Shown one piece after another: positions 24,086-33,932 of a stretch of 64,000 nucleotides of DNA. Every line of letters begins with the position of its first letter. Positions within the stretch are counted from its first letter, which is position 1. Location: contig NZ_QKTW01000009.1 of the NCBI RefSeq assembly GCF_003236175.1, positions 218,128-282,127 on the forward strand, given 5' to 3'. The notes under the pieces were generated by a model. It did not search any database. It was not told where the DNA came from and saw nothing but the letters and a program-made list of their open reading frames with translations. Origin of the DNA: Taibaiella soli (lineage in GTDB: Bacteria > Bacteroidota > Bacteroidia > Chitinophagales > Chitinophagaceae). A program made the position numbers and the translations under genes.

Positions 24086-25078
24086 ATGAAAGCGTTCGGA
24101 AGTGTAGGAATTGTAGTAGTAAACATCTGCTGTTTGGTTTTTATAAGCAGTTGTCTTCCAAAAGAATTGCCGGTGCCAGCACATGACCCCGGTAATGTGC
24201 TAACAGCTTCTGTGAGTATGGATGCCGATTATAAATGGCAGGTCTTTTACAGCCTCCGTTCAAACGCGGAAATATCCCGGAATTTAAAAACCGCATGGGA
24301 TTTAGGTTTTGAGGCGACAACCGATGGCTATCATGTAGTATTGAATACGTCAAAGTCTATGTTTTCCATGAATACTGGAAAGCAGGATTTTGATCAGGTA
24401 AGTATTTCTGATACTGCGGGATTCAGTGCGCATAAGCATTGGGACAGTCCTTCGGGAAATCTTGATAGCACCGCGATTGGTGACTGGCGTGGCAGACAGG
24501 ATGTGTTTGTGATCACACGAGGATTTAATGAGAAAGGTCAGGCGCTTGGTTTTGTCAAAGTTCAACTGCTTGCGGCAGATGCTTCGGGCTATACAATTCG
24601 TTGTGGTGCTTTAGACGGGTCGTCAGATAAAACAATTACAATTACTAAAGATGCCAATTACAATCTGGCGTTCCTTTCTTTTGAAAATGGCATAACACAG
24701 GTTTCTGTTGAACCCCCTAAAACGGCCTGGGATATAGAGTTTACTCAGTATACGCACATCTACACAGATCTGGATAATATGCCTTATACCGTTACAGGTT
24801 GTCTGTTGAATCGTTATACGACCACAGCTGCCGCAGACTCAACTATTGCATTTGATGCTATCAATTATGACAAGGCGATGACTTATACTTATACGTCTGC
24901 TGTCAATACAGTCGGCTTTGAGTGGAAAACATTTAATGGTACATCTTATACCGTTGATATGAATCATTGTTATGTCGTTCACACACAAAATGACTTGTAT
25001 TATAAACTGCATTTTATTGATTTTTATGATGCTGCCGGTGTGAAAGGTGCGCCGAAGTGGGAGTTTCAACAATTGTAA
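24086..25078 (+). CDS. HmuY-family heme-binding lipoprotein
   Basis: 330-aa lipoprotein with lipobox Cys23 (LVFISSCLPK), starting 3 bases after the TonB receptor. It shares HmuY blocks with the first gene of the operon: KTAWDLGFEATTDGYHVVLN, TAWDIEFTQYTHIYTD, PYTVTGCLLNRY and VGFEWKTFNGTSYTV. It most likely sits on the cell surface and hands heme to the receptor. The two HmuY paralogs differ in anchoring: this one by lipid, the first by the T9SS. Confidence 0.85.
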   Translation: MKAFGSVGIVVVNICCLVFISSCLPKELPVPAHDPGNVLTASVSMDADYKWQVFYSLRSNAEISRNLKTAWDLGFEATTDGYHVVLNTSKSMFSMNTGKQDFDQVSISDTAGFSAHKHWDSPSGNLDSTAIGDWRGRQDVFVITRGFNEKGQALGFVKVQLLAADASGYTIRCGALDGSSDKTITITKDANYNLAFLSFENGITQVSVEPPKTAWDIEFTQYTHIYTDLDNMPYTVTGCLLNRYTTTAAADSTIAFDAINYDKAMTYTYTSAVNTVGFEWKTFNGTSYTVDMNHCYVVHTQNDLYYKLHFIDFYDAAGVKGAPKWEFQQL

Positions 25079-25091
25079 TCTCATTGTTATT

Positions 25092-25107
25092 TGTGATTTT
25101 TATCACA
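25092..25107. promoter_or_regulatory. CRP/FNR-type operator palindrome
   Basis: TGTGA-N6-TCACA, an exact match to the classical CRP consensus, sits within a perfect 9-bp inverted repeat (25089-25097 with 25102-25110). It lies 14 bases after the HmuY stop and about 145 bases before the start of the secreted protein at 25253. It has no T run after it, so an operator is more likely than a terminator. Confidence 0.5.
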
Positions 25108-25252
25108 AATGTTTGGGATGTTGTAAGCCGTTGTGAAAACAGAATGGGGCTCTGGCGTGTTCAAACATCAGATGATATTTATTCAACTTTTTTTCAGAAT
25201 TATCCAACATATTTTTGTGAGACACCGTCTTTAGAAGTAGAAAGCCTCACAT

Positions 25253-27370
25253 ATGCAACCGACTAAACCTGAAGGTAGCAACCTCCACCAAAGGTGCACC
25301 TTCAACAGAAGTGCTAAAACTGCTGTAGCAGTATTGACTCTTTTTCTGCAATGTTCCCTTGTGGCTCATGCGCAAACAGCTCCCGTGGTACCAACAGCAA
25401 TTTTGGCCTGCGGAACTGATAATTTCTCGCTGAGTGCGACGAATCCGGCAGCCGGGTCTACTATTAAATGGTATGACGATTTTTACAAAACGAATCTGTT
25501 GTATTCTGGCAATACCTTCAGTGGTGTGGCCACACAGTCTGTGCAGTACTACGCGGCAACGTTTGATAACACCACCAATCAGGAAACAAAATATCCTGCC
25601 ATGGCGTATGTTTTTCATCCGTATAAAGCAACGCTGCATGCTACTGTTGACATAGATCCCGTTACTAACTGTCATGGTAGTATTACTATGCAGTCGGATA
25701 CTTCTCGCGACAGTATTATACTTATCCCGACAGATGATGCTTATGTAATTGCCAGCGCCGCAGGAACAAACTATGGTTCCGCCGCATACGCCGCAATCAT
25801 CTCTTCTTTTTACCACAGTTCATCCAATACGCGTGCTTATTACAAGTTTGATCTTAGCGCTATTCCGCATGATGTGACCATCGAAGATGCACGGCTTAGT
25901 ATGACGTGCACGGGCGGTTATGCTAACGGTAATGACGGTAATATCTATGCCAATTTTGTAGCCAATGACAACTGGTCTGAGTCTTCAATTACATGGACGA
26001 ATCGCCCGCCGGAAACTGTGACGAACCGATACATGTATTGGATCTGGAGAAATAACGGAAGCACGTTTTATCTGAACATGGCAGGTACTACAGAGTATTC
26101 GCCAACAATCTTTACAGACAATAAGCTGCCTTATTCAAACAACGCAAATCATCCGTATTATTCACCAGATCAGGGTGGGTTAGTGCCGTTCGTACAATCG
26201 GAATATGCGGGTGATAAAGTGATGTCATTTGCGTTGAATTCTCCGGGATATGAAACACGCTGGCGCACTAAAGAATATGCCACGAATCTCGCACAGATTC
26301 CACATCTGGTAATTTACTACCGTTACAACGACGTTGTGAATTATGCATGGTCAGGCCCTAATGGATTTACATCTACACAGCAAAATCTGACCAACGTGTT
26401 GCCGGGTACTTATCACCTTACTGCCAGCAATCCGTTTGGCTGTACGCTTGATACCAATATTGTCATTCCGAATACAGTTGTTGCCACAGGTTTTGAGGAT
26501 ACAATCTGTCATGGTGAAAGTGTAACCTTCGCCGGACATACTTATACTGAAACTGGTGATTATCCAAATACATTCACGAATCAGTTTGGTTGCGATTCAG
26601 TCGTAACGCTGCATTTATTTGTAAAATACACGCCCCCCGGTCCTTCTGTAAGCCCGTATATTGTATGTCAGTATGATTCTGTAAAAGACTGGAACATTCA
26701 GGGCGAGGATATAAAATGGTATGACGTCCCTACAGGTGGCTTGCCGTTGTCTCCCGCACCAAGAATGGAAACCGGATGGCCAGGTTCATATGTTTATTAC
26801 GTAACGGATCAGCGCGATGGTTGTGAAAGTGCACGTTCGCAAGTTGTGGTAAATGTAAACCAGATGCCGAATGCGCCAACCGTGACTACGAACAAAATTT
26901 GCATTAATGATCTGCAAGATTTCAGAGTACTGGCCGATAGTGTAACATGGTATACAGCCGCACTCGGTGGTGTTGGCAGTCCAAAAATGCCGCTGCCTTC
27001 CAATACGGTTCTTACAAGTCCGATGACAATCTACGTTTCACAGACATTCCAGAAATGTGAGAGTGATCGTACGCCGGTTGAGATTGTGCCGTGTTGTATT
27101 GTAAACGTACCTGATGGTTTTACACCAAACGGAGACAATAAAAATGACAAGTTTCAGGTTATTAGTAACGGTGGTGTGAAAGTGTTGTCAATGATGATTT
27201 ATGACCGCTGGGGGCAACAGGTGTATCAGTCAAACTCAAACACCGCAGCCTGGGATGGCACCTATGGTGGAACACCTGCAGGAATGGGAACCTATTTTTA
27301 TGAAATAGTCTATAGCTGTGGCAGTAGCTTAAACTCCTCAGCAAAAGGAAGTCTTACCCTGGTAAGATAA
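25253..27370 (+). CDS. Secreted DNRLRE-domain protein with CHU_C (type B T9SS) C-terminus
   Basis: 705-aa surface or secreted protein. An N-terminal signal peptide ends near HAQTAP (about residue 41). Residues 160-365 form a DNRLRE-type beta-sandwich, with DSIILIPTDDAYV, the TWTNRP hallmark (SESSITWTNRP) and a closing HLVIYYRY. A Cys-containing Ig-like middle region follows. The last 85 residues (VNVPDGFTPNGDNKNDKFQV, IYDRWGQQVYQS, GTYFYEI) are the gliding-motility-associated CHU_C module used as a T9SS signal. DNRLRE proteins often bind or hydrolyse polymers, but no catalytic domain is visible. A CRP-like site upstream suggests control separate from the heme operon. Confidence 0.85.
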   Translation: MQPTKPEGSNLHQRCTFNRSAKTAVAVLTLFLQCSLVAHAQTAPVVPTAILACGTDNFSLSATNPAAGSTIKWYDDFYKTNLLYSGNTFSGVATQSVQYYAATFDNTTNQETKYPAMAYVFHPYKATLHATVDIDPVTNCHGSITMQSDTSRDSIILIPTDDAYVIASAAGTNYGSAAYAAIISSFYHSSSNTRAYYKFDLSAIPHDVTIEDARLSMTCTGGYANGNDGNIYANFVANDNWSESSITWTNRPPETVTNRYMYWIWRNNGSTFYLNMAGTTEYSPTIFTDNKLPYSNNANHPYYSPDQGGLVPFVQSEYAGDKVMSFALNSPGYETRWRTKEYATNLAQIPHLVIYYRYNDVVNYAWSGPNGFTSTQQNLTNVLPGTYHLTASNPFGCTLDTNIVIPNTVVATGFEDTICHGESVTFAGHTYTETGDYPNTFTNQFGCDSVVTLHLFVKYTPPGPSVSPYIVCQYDSVKDWNIQGEDIKWYDVPTGGLPLSPAPRMETGWPGSYVYYVTDQRDGCESARSQVVVNVNQMPNAPTVTTNKICINDLQDFRVLADSVTWYTAALGGVGSPKMPLPSNTVLTSPMTIYVSQTFQKCESDRTPVEIVPCCIVNVPDGFTPNGDNKNDKFQVISNGGVKVLSMMIYDRWGQQVYQSNSNTAAWDGTYGGTPAGMGTYFYEIVYSCGSSLNSSAKGSLTLVR

Positions 27371-27447
27371 AAATTGTATTTCTGAGGTTTTAGAGGGAAT
27401 AAAACCCGCAGAAGTTAACTTATACAATTTGGATGATGAAAATCATG

Positions 27448-27476
27448 GAGCTGCTTTTCTAAGCGGCTCTTTTTTT
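27448..27476 (+). terminator. Terminator after the CHU_C gene
   Basis: 9-bp stem (27448-27456 with 27461-27469, one G-T pair), loop TTCT, then a run of seven T residues. Confidence 0.85.
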
Positions 27477-27765
27477 GTGCGTATTGTGGAGATGTCTATC
27501 AATTCTTGCCAGATTTTATCTGGCGCTGTAAGCATTTTTTTTGCCACCAGTATCGGTAACTCCGGTTAAACTTCGTTGCGTCGCAGTACGTTCATCTTCA
27601 CCACTACTATTGATCATTTCCATAACAATGTCGTTTCCTTGAAAAAAGTACTCGCGGAAGGAGTAACAAACCATATGGGTCGTTGCGCAGAGAAACGACG
27701 TCGCAATCTGATTTCGCGGTGTGTTTATTCAAAGTGAGCGCTACGCTAACTCTGGCGTTAATAAT

Positions 27766-27801
27766 AAAAAAATCCCCCGACGTATTTGTCGGAGGATTTT
27801 T
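27766..27801 (-). terminator. Terminator after the metal-efflux operon
   Basis: Stem of 5 + 3 bp around one mismatch (CCGAC 27777-27781 with GTCGG 27788-27792, continued outward), flanked by A and T runs, 40 bases beyond the end of the RND gene. It can act in both directions. Confidence 0.75.
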
Positions 27802-27838
27802 ATTATCGAAAATTATTAGAACTCGCTAAGAGATCCCT

Positions 27839-30800
27839 TTATTGGTTAGAATCCTGAGGCGGTTTGCTGATCACACCGATTTTACGGAGTGTTTTGCGGT
27901 TCGCTCTTTTGTGCATCAGATTATACACACGGGAGTAGATAACCGGAAGAATCAGCAATGTCAGCAACGTAGACGTTACCAGACCACCGATTACAACAAT
28001 AGCGAGTGGCTTCTGCGTTTCAGAACCGATACCTGTACTTACAGCCGCCGGAAGCAAACCAATTGCTGCCATCAACGCAGTCATTACTACAGGACGGACA
28101 CGTGATATCACACCATGCTCAATCGCTTCGTCAAGCGGCATCTTAGCCTCCAGATTTTTTCGGAACACACTGATCAGGATTACACCATTCTGAATACACA
28201 CACCAAACAAGGCGATGAAACCGATACCGGCAGAAATACTGAAGTTCATATGCGTTACGTGCAGCGCCAGGATACCACCGATGAGCGCGAACGGTACGTT
28301 CATGATCGTAAGGATAGCATCTTTAGCATTACCGTAAGTAATAAACAGAATGAGGAAGATCGCTACCAGACACAGTGGGACAACTTGCGCCAGGGTATTG
28401 CCGGCACGCTGTGCATTTTCAAATTCACCATTCCAGGTCATGCTATAACCTTGTGGCAGTTTCACGTGTTCAGCCACTTTTTTCTGTGCTTCCTGAACGG
28501 TACTTCCAAGGTCACGGCCACGAATCGAGAATTTTACCGGAATATAACGGGCATTGTTGTCACGGTAAACAAACGAAGGACCAATCAGCGTTTTAATTGT
28601 GCTGATCTCACTGATCGGAATAGAAGAACCATCTTGAGTCGGTACTTTCAGCTGTTGGATTTTCTCCTGTGTATTACGGAATTCTTTATCGTAACGAACG
28701 CGGATATCAAACTTGCGTTCTCCTTCATACAGCTGAGTTGCAGCTTTACCACCAATCGCCATTTCAATCACAGCATTCGCATCGGCAATACTTACACCAT
28801 ACAATGCCATTTTCTGCTGATCAAGCTCAATGCGGAATTCCGGCTGGCCAAGGTTACGGAGTACACCAAGATCTTCTACACCTCCTACCGTTTTCAATTG
28901 ATCCATTACCTGATTCGCCAGGCTATCCAGCGTTTTAAAATCACGGCCAAATATTTTTACCGCCAGTGATGCTGGTACACCCGCTACCGCTTCCTCTACG
29001 TTGTCGCGAATTGGTTGCGAATAGTTAAAGAGAATACCTGGAATTTTGCTCAATTGAACGTTCAGATCATCTACCAGTGATTCTGTTGTAACGCCTTTAG
29101 GCCATTCTTTTTTCGGTTTCAGATCTACCGCAATTTCCACGTTAAAGAAACCTTTAGGATCGGTTCCATCCACCGTACGGCCAACCTGTGCCAGCGTATG
29201 GTTTACTTCAGGGAATTTGCTGATCATTGTCATCATCTTGCGCGCAATCTCATTCGACTGGTCAAGCGATGAGTTCATCGGCAGCTGCGCTTTTACCCAC
29301 AATGCACCTTCATCGAGTTCTGGTAAGAATTCAGAACCGAGAAATTTAGCTGAGCCAAAAGAAATTACCATGAATGCAATGGCAACGATCAGACTGATTT
29401 TTTGGTTTTTATATACCCACCGGAAGGCGCCACCTACATTTTTCTCAAAGAATTGCACAACCGGGTTGTGTTTCTCTTTTACGTTTTTGCGGAGCAATAC
29501 ACTCGATAGTGCAGGTACAAAGGTCAGCGTATAGATCAATGCGCCCAGCAATGCAAAGCCCAGTGTAAAGGCGAGCGGCGAGAACATTTTACCTTCTACC
29601 TTTTTAAATGCGAAGATTGGAACCAGACAGGTAAGGATAATCAGTTTAGAGAAGAAGATCGCTTTACCCATTTCTGTACCTACTTGTTTAAACAAGCCGA
29701 GTTTCGCCAGCTTATTAAACCGTTCCATACCTACTTCTTTGGCTTTATGGTCAAGGGCTACGAATATCCCTTCCACCATTACCACCGCACCGTCAATGAT
29801 GATACCAAAGTCAACCGCACCCATCGAAAGCAAGTTGGCAGTCATGCCGCGCATGCGCATCAGCATAAAGGCAAAAAGCAATGCCAGTGGTACAATGAGA
29901 CCAACAATCAAAGTTGTGCGCCAGTCGGCCATGAAGATCAATACCACGATTGTTACCAGCACGATACCTTCAAACAAGTTGTGCAATACCGTTTCTGTCG
30001 CGTAATCCATCAGGGTAGTACGGTCATAGAAAGGCACAATTTTCACATCTTTCGGAAGGATATTTTCGTTGAGATCTTTTACTTTTTCATGCAGGCGTTC
30101 CAATACCTGTTCGGCATTTTCACCTTTCCGCATTACTACAATACCTTCTACGGCATCTTCCTCCGCATCACGTTTTACATCGCCCAAACGTGGTTTTTCT
30201 GTTTCTTTTACCGAAGCAATATTTTTTACGAGAATCGGAACACCGTTGATTTTTGTAACGATGATATTGTTGATCTCATCAATATTGTTCAGCAAACCGA
30301 TACCACGAACGATAAAGGCCTGTCCGTTTGTTTCCAGCACATCACCACCTACGTTGATATTGCTTTTCGCCACAGCGTTATAAACATCGAGCGAAGTCAG
30401 TCCGTAGTTCGTGATCTCGTTTGGATTCACCCGGATTTCGTAAATTTTTTCGCCACCGGAGAATGTGTTTACGTCTGCAACGCCCGGCACCGATTTAAAC
30501 TGGCGATCCAGCACCCATTCTTGAATGGTATTGAGATCACGGATGTTTTTCGTTTTACTTTCAAGGGTATAACGATAGATTTCACCTGTCGGACCGTAAG
30601 GTGGCTGTACATCCGGTTGTGTGCCTTCCGGTAATTCAGCACTGTTGATCCGGCTGAAAACCTGTTGACGTGCAAATGCATCATCTACATCATCATCAAA
30701 AATGAGACGTACATAAGACAGACCGAAAGAAGAAGTAGAGCGCAGATTGATCTTCTTTTGTACACTGTTCAGCGCTGTTTCCAGCGGAATTGTCACGAAT

Positions 30801-30997
30801 TTCTCTACTTCTTCGGCACTACGGCCCGGCCATTGTGTGATAATAATAATCTGTGTATTGGTTACGTCGGGAAACGTCTCAATCGGCGTGTTCCGGTAAC
30901 TTACATAGCCAATCACTGCCAGCACGGCCGTCATAAAAAAGACGAGATACCGGTGTCGGAGTGAAAAGTGAATGATTTGTTTTATAAGCTTATTCAT
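27839..30997 (-). CDS. czcA: CzcA/CusA-type heavy-metal RND efflux pump
   Basis: Inner-membrane proton-driven pump exporting divalent or monovalent metal ions through a CzcCBA tripartite channel. The 1052 aa have the RND layout: TM1 near the N-terminus, a large periplasmic loop, TM2-6, a second loop, and TM8-12. Diagnostic segments include PIETFPDVTNTQIIIIT, the TM4 motif SMGAVDFGIIIDGAVVMVE with its charged residues, and the second-half FIALFGVCIQNGVILIS. The AVDFG..IDGAVVMVE motif is the metal subgroup signature; the ion cannot be told from sequence. It is the last gene of a minus-strand operon and starts 46 bases after the adaptor gene. Confidence 0.95.
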   Translation of the reverse strand: MNKLIKQIIHFSLRHRYLVFFMTAVLAVIGYVSYRNTPIETFPDVTNTQIIIITQWPGRSAEEVEKFVTIPLETALNSVQKKINLRSTSSFGLSYVRLIFDDDVDDAFARQQVFSRINSAELPEGTQPDVQPPYGPTGEIYRYTLESKTKNIRDLNTIQEWVLDRQFKSVPGVADVNTFSGGEKIYEIRVNPNEITNYGLTSLDVYNAVAKSNINVGGDVLETNGQAFIVRGIGLLNNIDEINNIIVTKINGVPILVKNIASVKETEKPRLGDVKRDAEEDAVEGIVVMRKGENAEQVLERLHEKVKDLNENILPKDVKIVPFYDRTTLMDYATETVLHNLFEGIVLVTIVVLIFMADWRTTLIVGLIVPLALLFAFMLMRMRGMTANLLSMGAVDFGIIIDGAVVMVEGIFVALDHKAKEVGMERFNKLAKLGLFKQVGTEMGKAIFFSKLIILTCLVPIFAFKKVEGKMFSPLAFTLGFALLGALIYTLTFVPALSSVLLRKNVKEKHNPVVQFFEKNVGGAFRWVYKNQKISLIVAIAFMVISFGSAKFLGSEFLPELDEGALWVKAQLPMNSSLDQSNEIARKMMTMISKFPEVNHTLAQVGRTVDGTDPKGFFNVEIAVDLKPKKEWPKGVTTESLVDDLNVQLSKIPGILFNYSQPIRDNVEEAVAGVPASLAVKIFGRDFKTLDSLANQVMDQLKTVGGVEDLGVLRNLGQPEFRIELDQQKMALYGVSIADANAVIEMAIGGKAATQLYEGERKFDIRVRYDKEFRNTQEKIQQLKVPTQDGSSIPISEISTIKTLIGPSFVYRDNNARYIPVKFSIRGRDLGSTVQEAQKKVAEHVKLPQGYSMTWNGEFENAQRAGNTLAQVVPLCLVAIFLILFITYGNAKDAILTIMNVPFALIGGILALHVTHMNFSISAGIGFIALFGVCIQNGVILISVFRKNLEAKMPLDEAIEHGVISRVRPVVMTALMAAIGLLPAAVSTGIGSETQKPLAIVVIGGLVTSTLLTLLILPVIYSRVYNLMHKRANRKTLRKIGVISKPPQDSNQ

Positions 30998-31043
30998 GAG
31001 GTTCTGTTACTCTTATTTGAGTATTTGCTGGGTACGCAAAGTG

Positions 31044-32141
31044 CTATTGCGCCATCAGTTGATTAAAAATCAGGTTCTGGAATTTTGTAATAACGATCTG
31101 GCCCGGTTCTACACCGCTTGTTACATAAGAGGTGCTGCCAACTGTTTTAATCAGGTTCACTTCAGCAACGCTTACATCTTCCTTGCTTTTGTAAATGACA
31201 ACGTAATTCTTCGCATCCTGTGGTACCAGTGCAGACGACGGAACGCAAATTGCTTTTGAACCTTCCTGATTGCTTACAACTACTTTTGCAAACATTTCCG
31301 GTTTCAGCAGCATATCCTTATTCGCCAGTGTTACACGTACGCGCAGCGCTTTGCTCTGCGGGTCCAGTACTTCGCTTACTTTGTCTATCGTGCCATCAAA
31401 TACTTTATCCGGGTAAGAAAGCGCTACCACTTTTACCTGATAACCTTCCTTCACTTTTGAGATATCCTGCGCATAAACGTTTGCATACACCCAAACATTT
31501 TTCAGATCAGAAATGGTAAACATATTGTCTGCCATATCAGAACGGATGAATGATCCGGCGGCGATTTTCTTTTCAACGATGTATCCGTCGATCGGAGAAA
31601 TTACCTGATATTGACCACCAGCAGAAGATTTCGAGCCACCGTTGATATTCAGGATAGACTCTACTTTATTCTTAGCAGCCAAAGCTTTTTCATAGTTCTG
31701 CTTCGCTTCCGTGTATTCACGTTGGCTGGCGATTCCATTTTTATAAAGCGATTCCTGACTTTCCATCTGGCGTTTTGCAATCGCAAGATCCGCATTCGCG
31801 CCAGCGAGATCGCTGTAGTTACCCGCGATGTCAGAGCTGCGGATCACTGCCAGCACCTGACCCTTGGTCACGTGATCTCCGAGTGATACACGGCTTTCAA
31901 GAATCTGGCCGCTGCTGCGTGGAAATATTTTTACTACATTATTTTCATTAAAGCTTACCTCGCCGCTCAGAGAGATTTCGTCCTGGATATTGCAGTAACG
32001 CACAGAATCCAGTGCAATCATATGCTGCATAGAATCACTCAGCACAAACTTGGTATTCTCTTCTTTTTTCTCCTCTTTTTTGCCGCAGGCAGCCAGCAAT
32101 GTAGCGGCCAGCAAGGATGATAATACTATTGGGTGTTTCAT
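31044..32141 (-). CDS. czcB: Metal-efflux membrane fusion lipoprotein (CzcB/CusB-like)
   Basis: Periplasmic adaptor joining the RND pump to the outer-membrane channel. 365 aa, with a lipobox Cys19 (LLAACGKKEEKKEE), a lipoyl-like hairpin (FPRSSGQILESRVSLGDHVTKGQVLAVI), a helical hairpin with NADLAIAKRQMESQESLYKNG, a second lipoyl half (VISPIDGYIVEKKIAAGSFI), and a beta-barrel segment (VKVVALSYPDKVFDGTIDKV). It lies between the czcC-like and czcA-like genes. Confidence 0.93.
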   Translation of the reverse strand: MKHPIVLSSLLAATLLAACGKKEEKKEENTKFVLSDSMQHMIALDSVRYCNIQDEISLSGEVSFNENNVVKIFPRSSGQILESRVSLGDHVTKGQVLAVIRSSDIAGNYSDLAGANADLAIAKRQMESQESLYKNGIASQREYTEAKQNYEKALAAKNKVESILNINGGSKSSAGGQYQVISPIDGYIVEKKIAAGSFIRSDMADNMFTISDLKNVWVYANVYAQDISKVKEGYQVKVVALSYPDKVFDGTIDKVSEVLDPQSKALRVRVTLANKDMLLKPEMFAKVVVSNQEGSKAICVPSSALVPQDAKNYVVIYKSKEDVSVAEVNLIKTVGSTSYVTSGVEPGQIVITKFQNLIFNQLMAQ

Positions 32142-32173
32142 CTTAGTCTTGATGTAGAATTATTTTAAAAAGA

Positions 32174-33478
32174 TTATTGTATTACGTCGGTGCCCACCTG
32201 GCGGTTTAGTTCTTCCTTCGCCAGCTGAACATTCAATTCCTGCTGTATCTGCTTTTGGCGGATGTCTTTGTATGCTTCGAAGTAATCGGTAAATTCAATC
32301 AGGCTGATCTGGCGTTGCTTGTAGCTTTCAACAATATTGGTGTACAGTTTGCCGTAATCATCGTAAAAAGCCTGCTGCGAATTGGTGCTCAGCTGCAGCG
32401 TGTACTGCAGTTTTTTCCACGCGTTCATTACGTCGTTCTGCAATTGCTGATCTACCATCTGCATATTGGTTTCTTCCTGTTTTATCTGGTAACGTGCCGA
32501 TTTGATATTGCCCTGATTGCGGTTGAATACCGGCAACGGAAGCGAAATACCCAAACCCACATAATGCGGCGTGTAGTTACTGTTCTGATCGTAGTTCGGT
32601 CCTAATGTCACATCCGGAACAGCAAGTGCTTTTTGTAACGCCAGGTTTTGTTGCTGGAACTGAACCTGTAGTTTCTGCAGTTGATAAGCTGCGTTATTTT
32701 GGCGCGCCGTGCTTACCAGATCTTCCAGGTTTTGCGATGGCATCGATGGAATTGAAATGTTTTCCATCACCGGTTTTACATAAGTATCGCCTGTGATCTG
32801 AAGCATCGTTTTCAGTTCGGCCTGTACGTCGCTGAGTTGTTTTTCATTATCGGTGGCATCTTGTTGTAGACCGATCTGCAACGCCTGTATGCGCAGATAA
32901 TCTTTGCGGGCAATGTTTCCGGCACTCAGCTGAGAACTCATTGCTTTCAGTAAAGTGTTGGTTTGTTCCTGCTCTTGCTGATATAATGCACGATTGTTTT
33001 CCAGTTGGTAAACGGTATAAAAATCGCTGCGCAATTGCATTTTCAGATTACGCATCAGATCGTTGAATTGCCATTGCGTAATCGTTGCATTCGTAGCTGC
33101 GAGTTTGATTTGCTTACCGCGTTTGCCTGCCGTTTGTATTAATTGCTGTACCTGGATATAGTATTGCCCCTTCGGCGTACCATCCGGATTCTTGCCATGT
33201 TCAAACCAGGCGTTATTAGAATAAATGTTCTGATCCGTATTCAGCACTGGGTTGTCCCAGAGCTTAGCCTGCTGTATCAGTGCGCTGTCTGCCTGTACAT
33301 TATAATGCGCTGCCAGCAATTGAAGGTTCTTTTCAAAAAACACTTTTTCGGTTTCCTTCAGTGTCAGGCGCAGCGTGTCGGGTTGGGCATTACCAGCCTG
33401 CGCTTTTGTAATGCCGGGTTGTGCCAAGCACATGCAGCAAGCGATGCATGTAATTTGCACAAGCTTTGAATAAAGCAT
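32174..33478 (-). CDS. czcC: TolC-family outer-membrane efflux protein (CzcC-like)
   Basis: Outer-membrane channel of the tripartite metal pump. The start at 33478 gives 434 aa with a signal peptide ending near TKAQA; the upstream in-frame ATG would add 18 non-signal residues. The two OEP repeats of TolC are visible: ANLQLLAAHYNVQADSA-type helices in the first half, and PDVTLGPNYDQNSNYTPHYVGLGISLPLPVFNRNQGNI in the second, followed by the long coiled helix with ISLIEFTDYFEAY. It starts 71 bases after the small exported gene. Confidence 0.92.
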   Translation of the reverse strand: MLYSKLVQITCIACCMCLAQPGITKAQAGNAQPDTLRLTLKETEKVFFEKNLQLLAAHYNVQADSALIQQAKLWDNPVLNTDQNIYSNNAWFEHGKNPDGTPKGQYYIQVQQLIQTAGKRGKQIKLAATNATITQWQFNDLMRNLKMQLRSDFYTVYQLENNRALYQQEQEQTNTLLKAMSSQLSAGNIARKDYLRIQALQIGLQQDATDNEKQLSDVQAELKTMLQITGDTYVKPVMENISIPSMPSQNLEDLVSTARQNNAAYQLQKLQVQFQQQNLALQKALAVPDVTLGPNYDQNSNYTPHYVGLGISLPLPVFNRNQGNIKSARYQIKQEETNMQMVDQQLQNDVMNAWKKLQYTLQLSTNSQQAFYDDYGKLYTNIVESYKQRQISLIEFTDYFEAYKDIRQKQIQQELNVQLAKEELNRQVGTDVIQ

Positions 33479-33548
33479 GTTTACTATTGTTTTATTATAA
33501 CTAATGAGAACTTCTGCGATTATGCATCGCAAAATAAGATATTAAAAA

Positions 33549-33932
33549 TTAACAGAACTTGGGAGGCGGTGGATTGATCTCCCGGAAGAAGGTATATCTG
33601 TAATTTTTAGGCACTGATGGTGTGTGCACGATACTTTCGTAAAACGAATGGAAATTGATGTCTGGCGCCTTTGTTACGACGCTTTGCACTGAAATATGTT
33701 TGCCAACCTGATATCTTTTGCTGCGGTGTTCTGGCAGGATTTGGGTTTTCTTTTGCTGGTGAATGATGCTTTGATCCATCATAAACGCACCATGGTGGTT
33801 CTGCGAAGAGATCACTGTGATGCCTTGCTCAATCGCAAATTCGTCCTCGTCTACATCGTCCGCATGGGCCGTCAGGATAAACACCTGAAGCACCAGCAGC
33901 ATGCAAAAAAAACGACCTATATGTTTTAGCAT
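33549..33932 (-). CDS. Small exported protein at the head of the efflux operon
   Basis: 127 aa from the ATG at 33932, with a clear signal peptide (MLKHIGRFFCMLLVLQVFILTAHA). The mature part has several His and Met residues (SSQNHHGAFMMDQSIIHQQ) and ends in EINPPPPKFC. I know no function for it, but small His/Met-rich exported proteins often head metal-resistance operons, so periplasmic metal binding is a reasonable guess. It is first in the minus-strand operon, followed by the TolC, adaptor and RND genes. Confidence 0.7.
   Translation of the reverse strand: MLKHIGRFFCMLLVLQVFILTAHADDVDEDEFAIEQGITVISSQNHHGAFMMDQSIIHQQKKTQILPEHRSKRYQVGKHISVQSVVTKAPDINFHSFYESIVHTPSVPKNYRYTFFREINPPPPKFC

Larger units (their letters stand above)
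27371..27838. other. 468-bp convergent intergenic region
   Basis: It lies between the convergent CHU_C gene and metal-efflux operon, with a terminator near each end (27448-27476 and 27766-27801). The middle (27480-27760) has no ORF or repeat I can support. Confidence 0.6.

Noticed and set aside
28115..30634. Long plus-strand ORFs of 284 and 316 aa
   Set aside because: They lie fully opposite the RND pump gene and have the Tyr/Phe/Cys/His-rich composition of antisense frames.
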